NCBI GenBank assembly: GCA_965249965.1
Contig: OZ252262.1
Span: forward strand, 2,542,001 to 2,606,000
From: HXMU1420-13 sp965249965
GTDB taxonomy: Bacteria > Bacteroidota > Rhodothermia > Balneolales > Balneolaceae
Direction of reading: 5' to 3'
Length of the DNA stretch: 64,000 nucleotides
In this document: in pieces, positions 41,384 through 49,864 of the stretch
Layout: each line of letters starts with the position of its first letter
How positions within the stretch are numbered: position 1 is the first letter of the stretch
The notes under the pieces: generated by a model
What the model was told of the DNA's origin: nothing
Database searches by the model: none
Seen by the model: only the letters and a program-made list of their open reading frames with translations
Made by a program: the position numbers and the translations under genes

Positions 41384-41897
41384 TATCCATTTTATTAATC
41401 AAGGTATAGAGTTATTGAAATCGGTAAGTGATGAGCTTTACACTAAAAATAACGGGCCTTACAATAAATCGGGAATAGGCAGACATTTTCGTCACATCAT
41501 TGAGCATTATTTTAGTTTGATAAACAGCAACTATACAGGCGTTGTTGATTATGATGCAAGAGAAAGAAATTTGCAATTGGAAAACGATCGAGCTTATATG
41601 ATAAACTCGTTATTCACTGTAATTTCATCTTTAGAGAATCTATTAGAACAGCCAGAAGTTTTGACTCATAAAATTCAGGTCAGAAGTAATGAAGGTATTG
41701 GCCAAGAAAACTCCCCATTGAGTGAATCAAATATTTTAAGGGAACTTCAATTTTTGATTTCACATACGGTACATCACTACGCATTGATAGGGCTTATCCT
41801 GGAAACTTTGGGGTTTAAACCCGATGAAAGTTTCGGTGTGGCACCATCCACATTAAAATATGAGCAAGATAAGCGATCGGAAAGCGTCGCTTCTTGA
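41352..41897 (+). CDS. DinB-like four-helix protein
   Basis: A 181-residue protein with the layout of the DinB/YfiT superfamily: an N-terminal helix pair with GIGRHFRHIIEHYFSL (several histidines near residue 45), a middle helix, and HTVHHYALIGLIL near 138-150. In this fold three histidines bind a metal and act in thiol-dependent or other transferase chemistry; the His residues here (in RHFRHIIEH and HTVHH) could supply that site. There is no signal peptide. It overlaps the PlsC gene by 32 bases and the following fusion gene by up to 38 bases, so it belongs to the lipid operon. Its reaction is unknown. Confidence 0.75.
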   Translation: MQNQLAALHSNIHFINQGIELLKSVSDELYTKNNGPYNKSGIGRHFRHIIEHYFSLINSNYTGVVDYDARERNLQLENDRAYMINSLFTVISSLENLLEQPEVLTHKIQVRSNEGIGQENSPLSESNILRELQFLISHTVHHYALIGLILETLGFKPDESFGVAPSTLKYEQDKRSESVAS

Positions 41898-44331
41898 TCA
41901 AGATTTAAAAAGTTTGGGAAATAAAATGAAGCAATATAAATGGGTGTTTATCCCGTTGCTTTATTTACTCGTGCTGGCTATTTCGCATTTCTACACAAAT
42001 TTGCCACATCATGAGAATCCTGAAGTTTCTTTAAATGCTGATTCTGTAGTAGTGTTTATTCAAGATCCATTAAAATGGCATTCTATTGATGAAGAGAGGT
42101 TCGATGCAAACCATCAAATTTTTAACATTGGGGTCACAGATCAGTCTTTTCATGGAAATGCAATACGATTACGTGATTCGCTAAATGTATTAGGCGTTAC
42201 AAACTATCATGTAATTGGCGAAGGCTTAGGGGGCACAGTAGCCATTCATCTAACAAAACTTGATTCCGGAAATGTAACATCCTTAGTATTGATAGACTCA
42301 AATGGAATTGAAGAACTTGAATTATTAGGTGGATATCATTTGAATCAGGCGATTTATCGGGTGAAGAAAGTTTTTCATCAAGTATTATTTTATGGGACTC
42401 CACATTTTGGATATTTAAATGAACACTATCAGCACATATTAAGATCGAAAGTGCAAATTGCGTCCGATCAGAGAGCTATCCGCCCGATTTTATCAGAGAT
42501 TGAAGTTCCTGTTGGCATTATACATACTGATAAAGCGCATATAAATGAATCTGTTTCAAGAGAACACCATAGAGTATTACCACAAAGCAAATTTCTAAGC
42601 CTAAATGATCAAAATCCAACGTTAGAAATAGCTTCATTTATTACCAATGTGGAAAAAGGTGTTGCCCTTAACAGAAGGGAGGTAAGCCTGGAAGCTCAAA
42701 TTAGGTCTCTAAAGCCATTCAATCCAGAAAATGGTGTAAGAGCAGAGGGAACTGGTTTAATCCTTCTGATGCTGGTTATAATACTTTCTACTCTGATTTC
42801 CGAGGATTTGACCTGCATTGGTACAGGTTTAATGATAGCGAGAGGATTAATCGGCTTCTTCCCCGGAACTTTGGCATGTTTGGTTGGTATTTTTTTTGGT
42901 GATATTCTTCTTTATTTGGCAGGGAGATGGCTTGCATCAAGTACCTTGCATAAAGCTCCACTTAAATGGTTTATAACAGAAAAAGATATTCAGTTATCCT
43001 ATCAATGGTTCCAGGCAAAAGGTCCCTCAATTATTATTGCCAGTAGATTTATTCCGGGAACAAGATTCCCAACTTATTTTAGTGCTGGAGCAATTGGTGC
43101 CAGCTTTGGAATGTTTATTCTTTATTTCGGTGTAGCTTCTGTTATTTGGACGCCTATTCTGGTTGGTTTAGCCGTATTACTTGGAAATGAAATGATAGAA
43201 TACTTTTCTCTATACCAAGAATATGCACTTTGGGTACTAGTGGGAGTACTGGCAATACTTTTCGTTTTGTTTAAAATTATTATTCCCTCGTTCACCTTTA
43301 AAGGTAGACGATTGCTTGTAGGATGGATTAAAAGAAAAAGGAATTGGGAATTCTGGTCGCCAATTATCATATATCTTCCAGTTCTGATATCAACTGCCTG
43401 GCTATGGATTAAATACCGTAGCATTACTTTAGTGACGCTCGCCAATCCAGGTATCGAATTTGGTGGAATCGTGAATGAATCGAAAAGTGCTATTCTAAAT
43501 AGTATAAAGGATTCTTCCTCCATCGCTCGATTTCAATGTATAGATGGTTCGTTATCGTCGAGTGAAAAAATTGAGTTGATTGACTCATTTATGAAAACTC
43601 ATTCACTGGACTTTCCAATTGTTATAAAGCCAGATGTTGGCGAGCGCGGAAAGGGAGTCAGCATTTCTAAGAATCGATCACAGCTAGAAATGACGCTACT
43701 TCACTCTACAGAAAACCTGATCGTTCAGGAATACATCGACGGGGTGGAGTATGGTGTATTTTATTATCGATACCCTTTATCCACTGAAGGAACTATTTAT
43801 TCCATTACACGAAAAAAATATATGTGGCTGGAAGGAGATGGAGAGCATACCATAGAGGAACTTATTTTGCGAGATCCCAGAGCGGTTTGTCTTGCAGAAA
43901 AGCATTTTGAACAGCATCTTGATCATTTGTTCTCAATCCCAAAGAAAGGAAAAAGAATTTCATTAGTCGAAATCGGTACGCATTCAAGAGGTTCCATTTT
44001 TGAAGATGCAATTCATTTAAATTCTTCGCATCTATCAGAACAAATAAATGAGATTAGTAAAAGTTTTGAGGGCTTTTATTTTGGCAGATTCGACATAAAA
44101 GTACCCACAGAGCAACATTTAAGAGATGGTAATAATCTAAAAGTTCTGGAATTAAATGGAGTAACATCTGAGGCTACACACATTTATGATTCAAAATATT
44201 CAGTGTTCTATGCAATCAAGGTGCTGATTGCGCAATGGAAACTAGCGTATAAAATTGCTTCAGAAGTAAAAGAACAAAATCCTGAGTTAAATCCTCCTGG
44301 CTTATTAAAAATCCTAGGATTACTTCGCTAA
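41860..44331 (+). CDS. Three-part fusion: degenerate alpha/beta hydrolase, DedA membrane domain, ATP-grasp ligase
   Basis: An 823-residue membrane protein with an unusual domain order. After a membrane helix (about 28-46) comes an alpha/beta-hydrolase-like domain (60-265) whose nucleophile elbow reads GEGLGG (120-125), with Gly122 where serine is expected, so it is probably inactive. Residues about 298-475 form a DedA/SNARE-associated multi-helix domain with the signature ASRFIPGTRF (394-403). Further helices follow at about 502-518. Residues about 540-800 form an ATP-grasp domain: FPIVIKPDVGERGKG (585-599), NLIVQEYIDGVEYG (619-632), FGRFDIKV (741-748) and LELNGVTSEATHIYD (763-777) with metal ligands. 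ATP-grasp enzymes join carboxylates to amines. The start may instead be the ATG at 41926 after a GGGAA, which avoids the 38-base overlap. It ends the OlsB-PlsC-DinB run. Confidence 0.85.
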   Translation: MSKISDRKASLLDQDLKSLGNKMKQYKWVFIPLLYLLVLAISHFYTNLPHHENPEVSLNADSVVVFIQDPLKWHSIDEERFDANHQIFNIGVTDQSFHGNAIRLRDSLNVLGVTNYHVIGEGLGGTVAIHLTKLDSGNVTSLVLIDSNGIEELELLGGYHLNQAIYRVKKVFHQVLFYGTPHFGYLNEHYQHILRSKVQIASDQRAIRPILSEIEVPVGIIHTDKAHINESVSREHHRVLPQSKFLSLNDQNPTLEIASFITNVEKGVALNRREVSLEAQIRSLKPFNPENGVRAEGTGLILLMLVIILSTLISEDLTCIGTGLMIARGLIGFFPGTLACLVGIFFGDILLYLAGRWLASSTLHKAPLKWFITEKDIQLSYQWFQAKGPSIIIASRFIPGTRFPTYFSAGAIGASFGMFILYFGVASVIWTPILVGLAVLLGNEMIEYFSLYQEYALWVLVGVLAILFVLFKIIIPSFTFKGRRLLVGWIKRKRNWEFWSPIIIYLPVLISTAWLWIKYRSITLVTLANPGIEFGGIVNESKSAILNSIKDSSSIARFQCIDGSLSSSEKIELIDSFMKTHSLDFPIVIKPDVGERGKGVSISKNRSQLEMTLLHSTENLIVQEYIDGVEYGVFYYRYPLSTEGTIYSITRKKYMWLEGDGEHTIEELILRDPRAVCLAEKHFEQHLDHLFSIPKKGKRISLVEIGTHSRGSIFEDAIHLNSSHLSEQINEISKSFEGFYFGRFDIKVPTEQHLRDGNNLKVLELNGVTSEATHIYDSKYSVFYAIKVLIAQWKLAYKIASEVKEQNPELNPPGLLKILGLLR

Positions 44332-44804
44332 TGCTTTATTCTTTTTGTGGCGAAAAAAGACTTCAACAAATATTCTGAATCTTGCTCGAGAATACCTTGT
44401 ATAACTTCAGGGTGATGGTTTAATTCATCGTTCTGAAGCACGTTAAACAAGCTTCCACAAGCGCCTTTTTTAGGATCAGTTGCCCCAAACACAACGCGAG
44501 AAATTTTTGACCACACAAGCCCGCCCGCACACATAGGGCAGGGTTCTAGTGTAACGTACAGTGTGCAATCAGTAAGGTATTTACTTCCAATTGTATCGCA
44601 AGCAGCTGAGATAGCCAACATTTCTGCGTGTGCAGTTGGGTCGTTTAATCGCTCAACTTGATTGTATCCTTTACCAATTATTGTATTGTGCTGAACAACA
44701 AGTGCGCCAACTGGAATCTCACCTTCTTCAAATGCTTGCTCAGCTAGTTGTATAGCTTTTGCCATAAATCTCTGATGGATGCTCCAAATTGGTTCGTCGT
44801 GCAT
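44328..44804 (-). CDS. tadA: tRNA-specific adenosine deaminase
   Basis: TadA converts the wobble adenosine 34 to inosine in tRNA-Arg(ACG). The 158 residues contain the zinc site HAE (His59, catalytic Glu61) and PCPMC (Cys89, Cys92 within residues 88-92), with GEIPVGALVV at 28-37. The YPTAHAE-type lead here is DPTAHAEMLA, and the length is right for the family. It overlaps the convergent fusion gene by four bases and is divergent from apt. Guanine or cytosine deaminases share the fold, but PTAHAEM together with LEPCPMCAG favours TadA. Confidence 0.94.
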   Translation of the reverse strand: MHDEPIWSIHQRFMAKAIQLAEQAFEEGEIPVGALVVQHNTIIGKGYNQVERLNDPTAHAEMLAISAACDTIGSKYLTDCTLYVTLEPCPMCAGGLVWSKISRVVFGATDPKKGACGSLFNVLQNDELNHHPEVIQGILEQDSEYLLKSFFATKRIKH

Positions 44805-44870
44805 GTTAATTAAATTGAATGATGACCGCTTTTTTATCTACTTTTGAGGCGAATTTCTAAGTACAAGTTT

Positions 44871-45413
44871 ATGCAAAAAGTAGAAGAAAGTATTAAAGAA
44901 TATTTACTCGAAAACATTCGAACTATTCCTGATTTTCCAAAGCCTGGGATACAATTTAAGGATATTACAACGCTGCTATCAGACAAAAAAGCACTGCAGC
45001 TAACTACTTTTTTGCTCACCGAGCCATTTATCGAACAAGAAGTGGATATTGTAGTTGGTTTGGAATCACGCGGGTTTTTATTTGGGACCAATATCGCTCA
45101 TAATTTGAATGCGGGGTTTGTACCAATTCGTAAGCCCGGAAAACTCCCGTCTAAAACCATTAAACAAGAGTATGAGCTCGAATATGGTACAGATATTCTG
45201 GAAATTCATGCTGATGCTATTCCGGAAGGGTCGAAAGTTGTTATTCACGACGATTTAATAGCCACAGGCGGTACTGCAGAAGCTGCAACAAAATTAGTAC
45301 AGCAACTTGGCGGTGAAATAATCGGGTATTCGTTTCTGATGGAACTAAGCTTTTTAAAAGGCAGACAAACACTAGAAAAAATTGCCCCGGTCGAGTCAAT
45401 AATTATCGTTTAG
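44871..45413 (+). CDS. apt: Adenine phosphoribosyltransferase
   Basis: Apt salvages adenine to AMP with PRPP. I use the ATG at 44871 (180 residues, MQKVEESIKEYLLENI) rather than the upstream in-frame TTG at 44844, because 180 residues and this opening match the family. Signatures: TIPDFPKPGIQFKDIT, GLESRGFLFG, GFVPIRKPGKLPS, and the PRPP loop VVIHDDLIATGGTAEAA. It is cytoplasmic. The gene is divergent from tadA, with only 66 bases between the two start codons, and the following lipoprotein gene starts 62 bases downstream. Confidence 0.96.
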   Translation: MQKVEESIKEYLLENIRTIPDFPKPGIQFKDITTLLSDKKALQLTTFLLTEPFIEQEVDIVVGLESRGFLFGTNIAHNLNAGFVPIRKPGKLPSKTIKQEYELEYGTDILEIHADAIPEGSKVVIHDDLIATGGTAEAATKLVQQLGGEIIGYSFLMELSFLKGRQTLEKIAPVESIIIV

Positions 45414-45443
45414 CGGAAACATTTTTATCAATAATGGCTTCTA

Positions 45444-45467
45444 CTCAGTGTAACTATTCAAACTGAG
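45444..45467 (+). promoter_or_regulatory. Small hairpin overlapping a ribosome-binding site
   Basis: CTCAGT (45444-45449) and ACTGAG (45462-45467) pair around a 12-base loop. The right arm begins the purine-rich GAGGAGAAGAG that serves as the Shine-Dalgarno sequence for the lipoprotein gene at 45476. A six-pair stem is weak, so a regulatory role is only possible. Confidence 0.25.
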
Positions 45468-45475
45468 GAGAAGAG

Positions 45476-45955
45476 ATGAAACCACCAAATATCACCATTA
45501 TTTTCATTCTTGGGCTTGTATCGTTTTCGGCCTGTACTAAGTCCCTGGTAATAGAAAACGTAAATTATGCTCAATACGTGGAATCTGTTTTGATTCCGGA
45601 TGAGTCTGGATTTATAGAAGATTATCGCAACAACATCCGCTTTTCAATAGAACCCATAGTTGAAGAAGAGTTTGGGGAAAATTCGGAAGAGTACATACAG
45701 GAAGTTCGGTTGATTCGAAATCGGGATGGATTCTATTTCATAACTGCTGATGGGTTTAAAAATGTTTATGTGTTTGAGCCCAAAAAAGGAGTTTTGAAAC
45801 TCAAAGAAACTATAAAAATAGATGAAGGTGGATTAGAGTCACCTATTTTTAATTGGAGAGCTCCATATGTAGAGCTACTTACAGTGAATAAAGAAATTCA
45901 GGTTTATTTGTCTGAAAAAGGAGAAATCGAACCTACAAACGAGGAGGGAAAGTGA
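45476..45955 (+). CDS. Small lipoprotein, unknown function
   Basis: A 159-residue exported protein with a signal peptide ending in FSAC (Cys20), so lipid-anchored. The mature part is acidic and strand-rich (VRLIRNRDGFYFITADGFKNVYVF, then LKLKETIKI), without a family I recognise. It has a strong ribosome-binding site (GAGGAGAAGAG). The stop codon shares a base with the ATG of the next gene, which encodes a membrane-anchored coiled-coil protein, so the two are probably co-translated and may work together at the envelope. Confidence 0.7.
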   Translation: MKPPNITIIFILGLVSFSACTKSLVIENVNYAQYVESVLIPDESGFIEDYRNNIRFSIEPIVEEEFGENSEEYIQEVRLIRNRDGFYFITADGFKNVYVFEPKKGVLKLKETIKIDEGGLESPIFNWRAPYVELLTVNKEIQVYLSEKGEIEPTNEEGK

Positions 45956-47178
45956 TGATTAAAACAAAACTTATAGTAGGGTTACTCTTGTTAATAAGTG
46001 CATCTGCCATAGCTCAGGAAAGTGATCATCAACAAATTGCATTATTCGAAGAAAGATTGTCAGAGCTTCGCCATCAAATAAACAATGCGATTACTTCAGA
46101 GCAATTAAATAAGTTAGAAGTTGAGTTGAGTGAGCTTCAAGCTGGGTTTAATGATTATGAACAGTTGATTGATAGAGTGCATTATCCAAATACATTTCAG
46201 GATATCGTAGCTCGATTAAATAGTACGCTTTTAACTAATGAACACCGTTTATTGCTAATTGAACACCAAAGAGAGCAGTTATTTGATCTAACGAATCAGT
46301 TAACAGCTCATCGTGCTGAGATTTCACGATTATACACGGAATCAGACTCGCTGAAAAAAGAAATCATAGCTTCTCAGGCAAGTGAGGCTCAACTCTCAGA
46401 AATGATAACATCCTATAGAAAGCAATTACAAGCTAGAGATAGGTTAGTTTTTGAAATGATTGATTCCCTGCTAATCACGCAAAAAAATAAATTTATTCAA
46501 TCATTGAATGAAGAAAATTTGCAAAATTACCGTATCTCTGGCGACGACAATCCCTTACCATGGATTCAGGCAATTCTTAATGAGAATATTGAATTTACAC
46601 GACATCAAAATCGGCTGCTAGATGTAGAAGATCATATCAGAATGTTTGCTCTACAGCACCATTTTGAAAATACATGGAGTAAAGTGGGCGATGATTTGAT
46701 TACCGTTTACGGTGGTAATTTTAAAACACAAACGGCACATGCTATTGAAGAGGCGATAAGAGAATGGAGAATGGTTTCAAATCAGAGAATGTGGAATTCT
46801 ATGCAGCAACATTTAGAATTCACCGGGATTGAAGTGAAAGGATTCGATAACAAAGAAAGTTTTTTTGAAGCGTTAGATTCGTTAATCGAAAAGGGAAAGA
46901 CGCTAAGTGAAAGTGAGATTCTAACGTCAAATGGTTATGCTGAATATCAAAAAATATCTCGATTCTGGTCTTCAACATTCAAAAACCAATGGAATCATCT
47001 TTCTGACCAAACAAGCTTGTTAACGGATGACCATGTAGCCTTAATTGATGTAGCATTAACCGAATGGGAGGAACAATCAAAACCAATACACCCAATGTTG
47101 GTAGCAATCCTTTCGCTTATGATGGTTAGTGTAATGGGGTTTATTCTCGTGCTACTTCGTTCGAAAGCAGTACGCTGA
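45955..47178 (+). CDS. Exported coiled-coil protein with C-terminal membrane anchor
   Basis: About 407 residues. A signal peptide (cleavage near AIAQ, residue 20) is followed by a long heptad-rich coiled-coil region (about 25-185: FEERLSELRHQINNAIT, LNKLEVELSELQAGF, LYTESDSLKKEIIASQ), a helical middle domain and a membrane helix at about 380-400 with a short positively charged tail. I do not recognise the family. The start is the ATG at 45955, overlapping the previous stop (TGATG) behind the perfect Shine-Dalgarno GAGGAGGG; the GTG three bases earlier is less likely. The topology suggests a periplasmic rod anchored at its C-terminus. A clear terminator follows at 47184. Confidence 0.72.
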   Translation: MIKTKLIVGLLLLISASAIAQESDHQQIALFEERLSELRHQINNAITSEQLNKLEVELSELQAGFNDYEQLIDRVHYPNTFQDIVARLNSTLLTNEHRLLLIEHQREQLFDLTNQLTAHRAEISRLYTESDSLKKEIIASQASEAQLSEMITSYRKQLQARDRLVFEMIDSLLITQKNKFIQSLNEENLQNYRISGDDNPLPWIQAILNENIEFTRHQNRLLDVEDHIRMFALQHHFENTWSKVGDDLITVYGGNFKTQTAHAIEEAIREWRMVSNQRMWNSMQQHLEFTGIEVKGFDNKESFFEALDSLIEKGKTLSESEILTSNGYAEYQKISRFWSSTFKNQWNHLSDQTSLLTDDHVALIDVALTEWEEQSKPIHPMLVAILSLMMVSVMGFILVLLRSKAVR

Positions 47179-47183
47179 TATCA

Positions 47184-47210
47184 AAGCCGGTGAATTAGCC
47201 GGCTTTTTTT
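47184..47210 (+). terminator. Rho-independent terminator
   Basis: AAGCCGG (47184-47190) and CCGGCTT (47199-47205) form a 7-pair GC-rich stem with an 8-base loop, followed by T to 47210. It lies six bases after the coiled-coil protein stop and 18 bases before the histidine phosphatase start, so the latter needs its own promoter or read-through. Confidence 0.88.
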
Positions 47211-47227
47211 GTATACTCGAGAAAAAA

Positions 47228-47746
47228 ATGAAGCGACTCTTTTTTCTAGTATTCTTCCTTGCTGGAACAATTCAGGTTTATGCTCAACTGGTAAATTTAA
47301 ATCAGGATGAAACATTACTTATTTTTGTAAGACACACGGAGCGAGCTGAAGACGGAACTAGAAACCCGCCAATTAGTTCAGATGGTATAGCAAGAGCTAA
47401 TAATCTTTCTGAAGTTTTAAAGAAGCTAGACATGCCGTTGGCTGTGATTTACAGTACAGATTATAAACGTACTCAAATGACAGCCCTACCAACGGCTTTT
47501 GATAGAAATTTACCTATCAAAACCTATGGATTTGATGATGTAGAAAGTTGGTTAGATGAGGTTATAAATACCTATCATGAAAAAGCAGTGTTGATTGTTG
47601 GTCATTCAAATACCACCCCACGTTTAGTAAACTTAGTGCTGGGTGAATCAACATTTGATCAATTAGATGAGCACGATTTTGGAGATATTTTCTATATAAC
47701 CACAACAGCACTTGGAACAGGGCAAGTAACCAGAGGTGAGTTTTAA
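47228..47746 (+). CDS. Exported histidine phosphatase (phosphoglycerate-mutase-like)
   Basis: A 172-residue protein with a signal peptide ending at VYAQ (residue 20). The histidine phosphatase signature is VRHTERA (Arg35, His36, with Thr in place of the usual Gly/Ala), followed by STDYKRTQMTA with the second arginine and VGHSNTTP (His126). The phospho-acceptor, the two arginines and the second histidine are thus present. The small size resembles the SixA-like group, but export points to an extracytoplasmic phosphomonoesterase. Its own promoter must lie within or before the terminator just upstream. Convergent with the VWA gene. Confidence 0.85.
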   Translation: MKRLFFLVFFLAGTIQVYAQLVNLNQDETLLIFVRHTERAEDGTRNPPISSDGIARANNLSEVLKKLDMPLAVIYSTDYKRTQMTALPTAFDRNLPIKTYGFDDVESWLDEVINTYHEKAVLIVGHSNTTPRLVNLVLGESTFDQLDEHDFGDIFYITTTALGTGQVTRGEF

Positions 47747-47750
47747 AGAT

Positions 47751-49859
47751 TTAAGGTAGAGAAAAGTTTTTTCTTAAAACCCATTCGGTAGCCAGAAGAG
47801 CAAGAACCAGGATAAACCAATAGAAAGATCGAACCGGAAAATGGTAACTCTCAATTTCTATGGTTTGTTGAGTTAGCGGTGTTTGTTCCCGCAGATTACT
47901 CCAGAATTCACTCACGTTTTCAAAAGAAGTAAAAGTACCACCAGTTTCATTCGCTAACGCGATCAATAATTCATCGTTCCGAGAGGTATTGATCAACTCG
48001 AGATTTGAATCTTCAACAACAAATTCACCGCTTTGTTCATCAATAATTCGCGAGTCTTTTCTGGCTGTAGCTGTAAACGAATAAATTCCTGTATTCAAGG
48101 CATCAAATGAAAGAGAATAATTGCCTGACCCCAGATTATTTAAATTAAATACCCGTTCTTCATCTTCTTGGCTATAGATGTGTAATTCGATTGAAGCTTC
48201 AGATTCAGGATTTCCACTTTCGTTAATTAAACTCGCATTGATGATTACCTGTTCGTTACTACCGAATGAATTTTGAGTGGGGCTAACTTTTAATAATCGG
48301 TTATCAGGGTTATTTGATGCCCAATTAACAATATTGAGAAATAATTGACTTACAAATTCTCGTTCAGATTCACTTGGACTTTGAAATAATGTATACCATC
48401 CCCAGGCAGCTACATGTACTCTCCGAATACCCCCACGTTCTGATATTGCCATAAGAGGGTTAGGGGTTTCTATTCCCTGAAAGCCAATATTCATTAATGG
48501 TATGGCATCAGGAACAAGAAGCTCAGTTCTCAACGATGTAAGAATAGGTGCTAATGCCTGATAGGAGACTTCATCATATTCTAGAATAGGGTGACTTTCA
48601 ATTGAATTTGATGGAAATAAGCTCATTTCAAAAACTTGCATACCAAAATTATTGATTAGCTTGAACGTAAAATCAGCATTTAATCTTCTTCTTGTTTTAG
48701 GTAATTCGATATAAAAGGTAGGAGAGGAGCTTAATAATTCCGTGTTAGCAATTATTGGGTTTTGAGGGGGAATTCCATGAAGAATCATTAAATCAAATTC
48801 TTCAAAATTTTCAGGAAACTCTTCTACAAAATTATTTCCACCTAACCAGGTTAAAGTGGTTAATTCTATACTGGGATCGGTAGATAACAATGATCGTATA
48901 AATTTTATGTCCGGGTGAATTTCACTTGATATGTGAACTATTCTGGTTTTTGAGTCCAAGACATCAATAGTGAAATTGCGAGAATTATTTAACACCGACC
49001 ACTCTTCATTAAGAGGTAGAACATCTACTTTGTATGAGACCAAACCCTCTTCAATTAGTTCTATTTCTGTTGTAACTGTAGTTACACTTTCACTGCTGGT
49101 AAATGTGACATTTTCTTCACTAATTAGATTATTCGAAGCATCCAGAATTCGCACTTGTGTGTTTTCATTCTGATATCCATTCTGCGCGATTTCAATTTCA
49201 ACGACTTGTCGCGTATTTGTATAACCGGTAGCGTTTGTGACAACATTATTTATAGTGATGTCCCTTACAATTGAGGTATCACCAATTCCAATAGTATGAA
49301 TTGGAATTGATAAGCCAGAAGCGGTGATTAAAGGATTTCGTCCTATGGTAATGATTCCATCGGAAATCATAACTGTGGCTGCGTAATCATCCTCTGATTC
49401 TACAATTTGAGTAATTGCTTCAATGAAATTACTTGCCGGCTGATTAAAAGTGAGCGAATCTATTGATTGAATTTGAGTCGTTCCGGATCCAATAGTGAAA
49501 TAATCAACTTCTAATTGCGCATCTTCAGTATTGGCAACTTTTTTAAGTACTTGTTCGTAGCTTTCCAGTCCTTCATAGGAGCCTCTTAGTATAGAAGTAC
49601 TTTCTGAGTCATCTAAGAGCATTAATATTTTAGGATTTTGCACCTGTTCTTCCGAAGAAAAGAAAAACGGGTTTAAAACAAGTACCAACACTACAAGGAA
49701 TGCAACTGCACGAATAGAACCAAGTAGTACCTTTACCGCAGGACTAAGAGATTTTTGATTTCTATAGGAATAAAAGGCAAGTGCGACGAGAATAATCGCA
49801 ACAAAGAAGATTATAGATGTAGAGTAGGCACTTTGAAATCCTTGAAATTCCACTTGCAA
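47751..49859 (-). CDS. Membrane protein with VWA domain, MoxR-associated
   Basis: A 702-residue inner-membrane protein. Two N-terminal helices (about 13-31 and 44-66) precede a von Willebrand factor A domain at about 75-250 with the metal site motif DDSES (Asp83, Ser85, Ser87; DxSxS) and the DGIITIGRN region. Residues about 270-650 are beta-rich (Ig-like, for example NESGNPESEASIELHIYS), and a C-terminal helix lies near 678-697. VWA membrane proteins beside MoxR ATPases are known as substrates or partners in envelope maturation (the BatA type). The moxR gene ends five bases upstream. No DUF58 gene is present between them, which is unusual for this module. Confidence 0.82.
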   Translation of the reverse strand: MQVEFQGFQSAYSTSIIFFVAIILVALAFYSYRNQKSLSPAVKVLLGSIRAVAFLVVLVLVLNPFFFSSEEQVQNPKILMLLDDSESTSILRGSYEGLESYEQVLKKVANTEDAQLEVDYFTIGSGTTQIQSIDSLTFNQPASNFIEAITQIVESEDDYAATVMISDGIITIGRNPLITASGLSIPIHTIGIGDTSIVRDITINNVVTNATGYTNTRQVVEIEIAQNGYQNENTQVRILDASNNLISEENVTFTSSESVTTVTTEIELIEEGLVSYKVDVLPLNEEWSVLNNSRNFTIDVLDSKTRIVHISSEIHPDIKFIRSLLSTDPSIELTTLTWLGGNNFVEEFPENFEEFDLMILHGIPPQNPIIANTELLSSSPTFYIELPKTRRRLNADFTFKLINNFGMQVFEMSLFPSNSIESHPILEYDEVSYQALAPILTSLRTELLVPDAIPLMNIGFQGIETPNPLMAISERGGIRRVHVAAWGWYTLFQSPSESEREFVSQLFLNIVNWASNNPDNRLLKVSPTQNSFGSNEQVIINASLINESGNPESEASIELHIYSQEDEERVFNLNNLGSGNYSLSFDALNTGIYSFTATARKDSRIIDEQSGEFVVEDSNLELINTSRNDELLIALANETGGTFTSFENVSEFWSNLREQTPLTQQTIEIESYHFPVRSFYWFILVLALLATEWVLRKNFSLP

Positions 49860-49864
49860 ACTCT

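Noticed and set aside
43122..43523. Minus-strand ORF of 133 residues inside the fusion gene
   Set aside because: It is antisense to a membrane-domain coding region of a well-supported gene and has no recognisable features or ribosome-binding site.
44844..44870. N-terminal extension of apt from an upstream TTG
   Set aside because: The extra nine residues do not belong to the family and the ATG at 44871 gives the normal length of 180.
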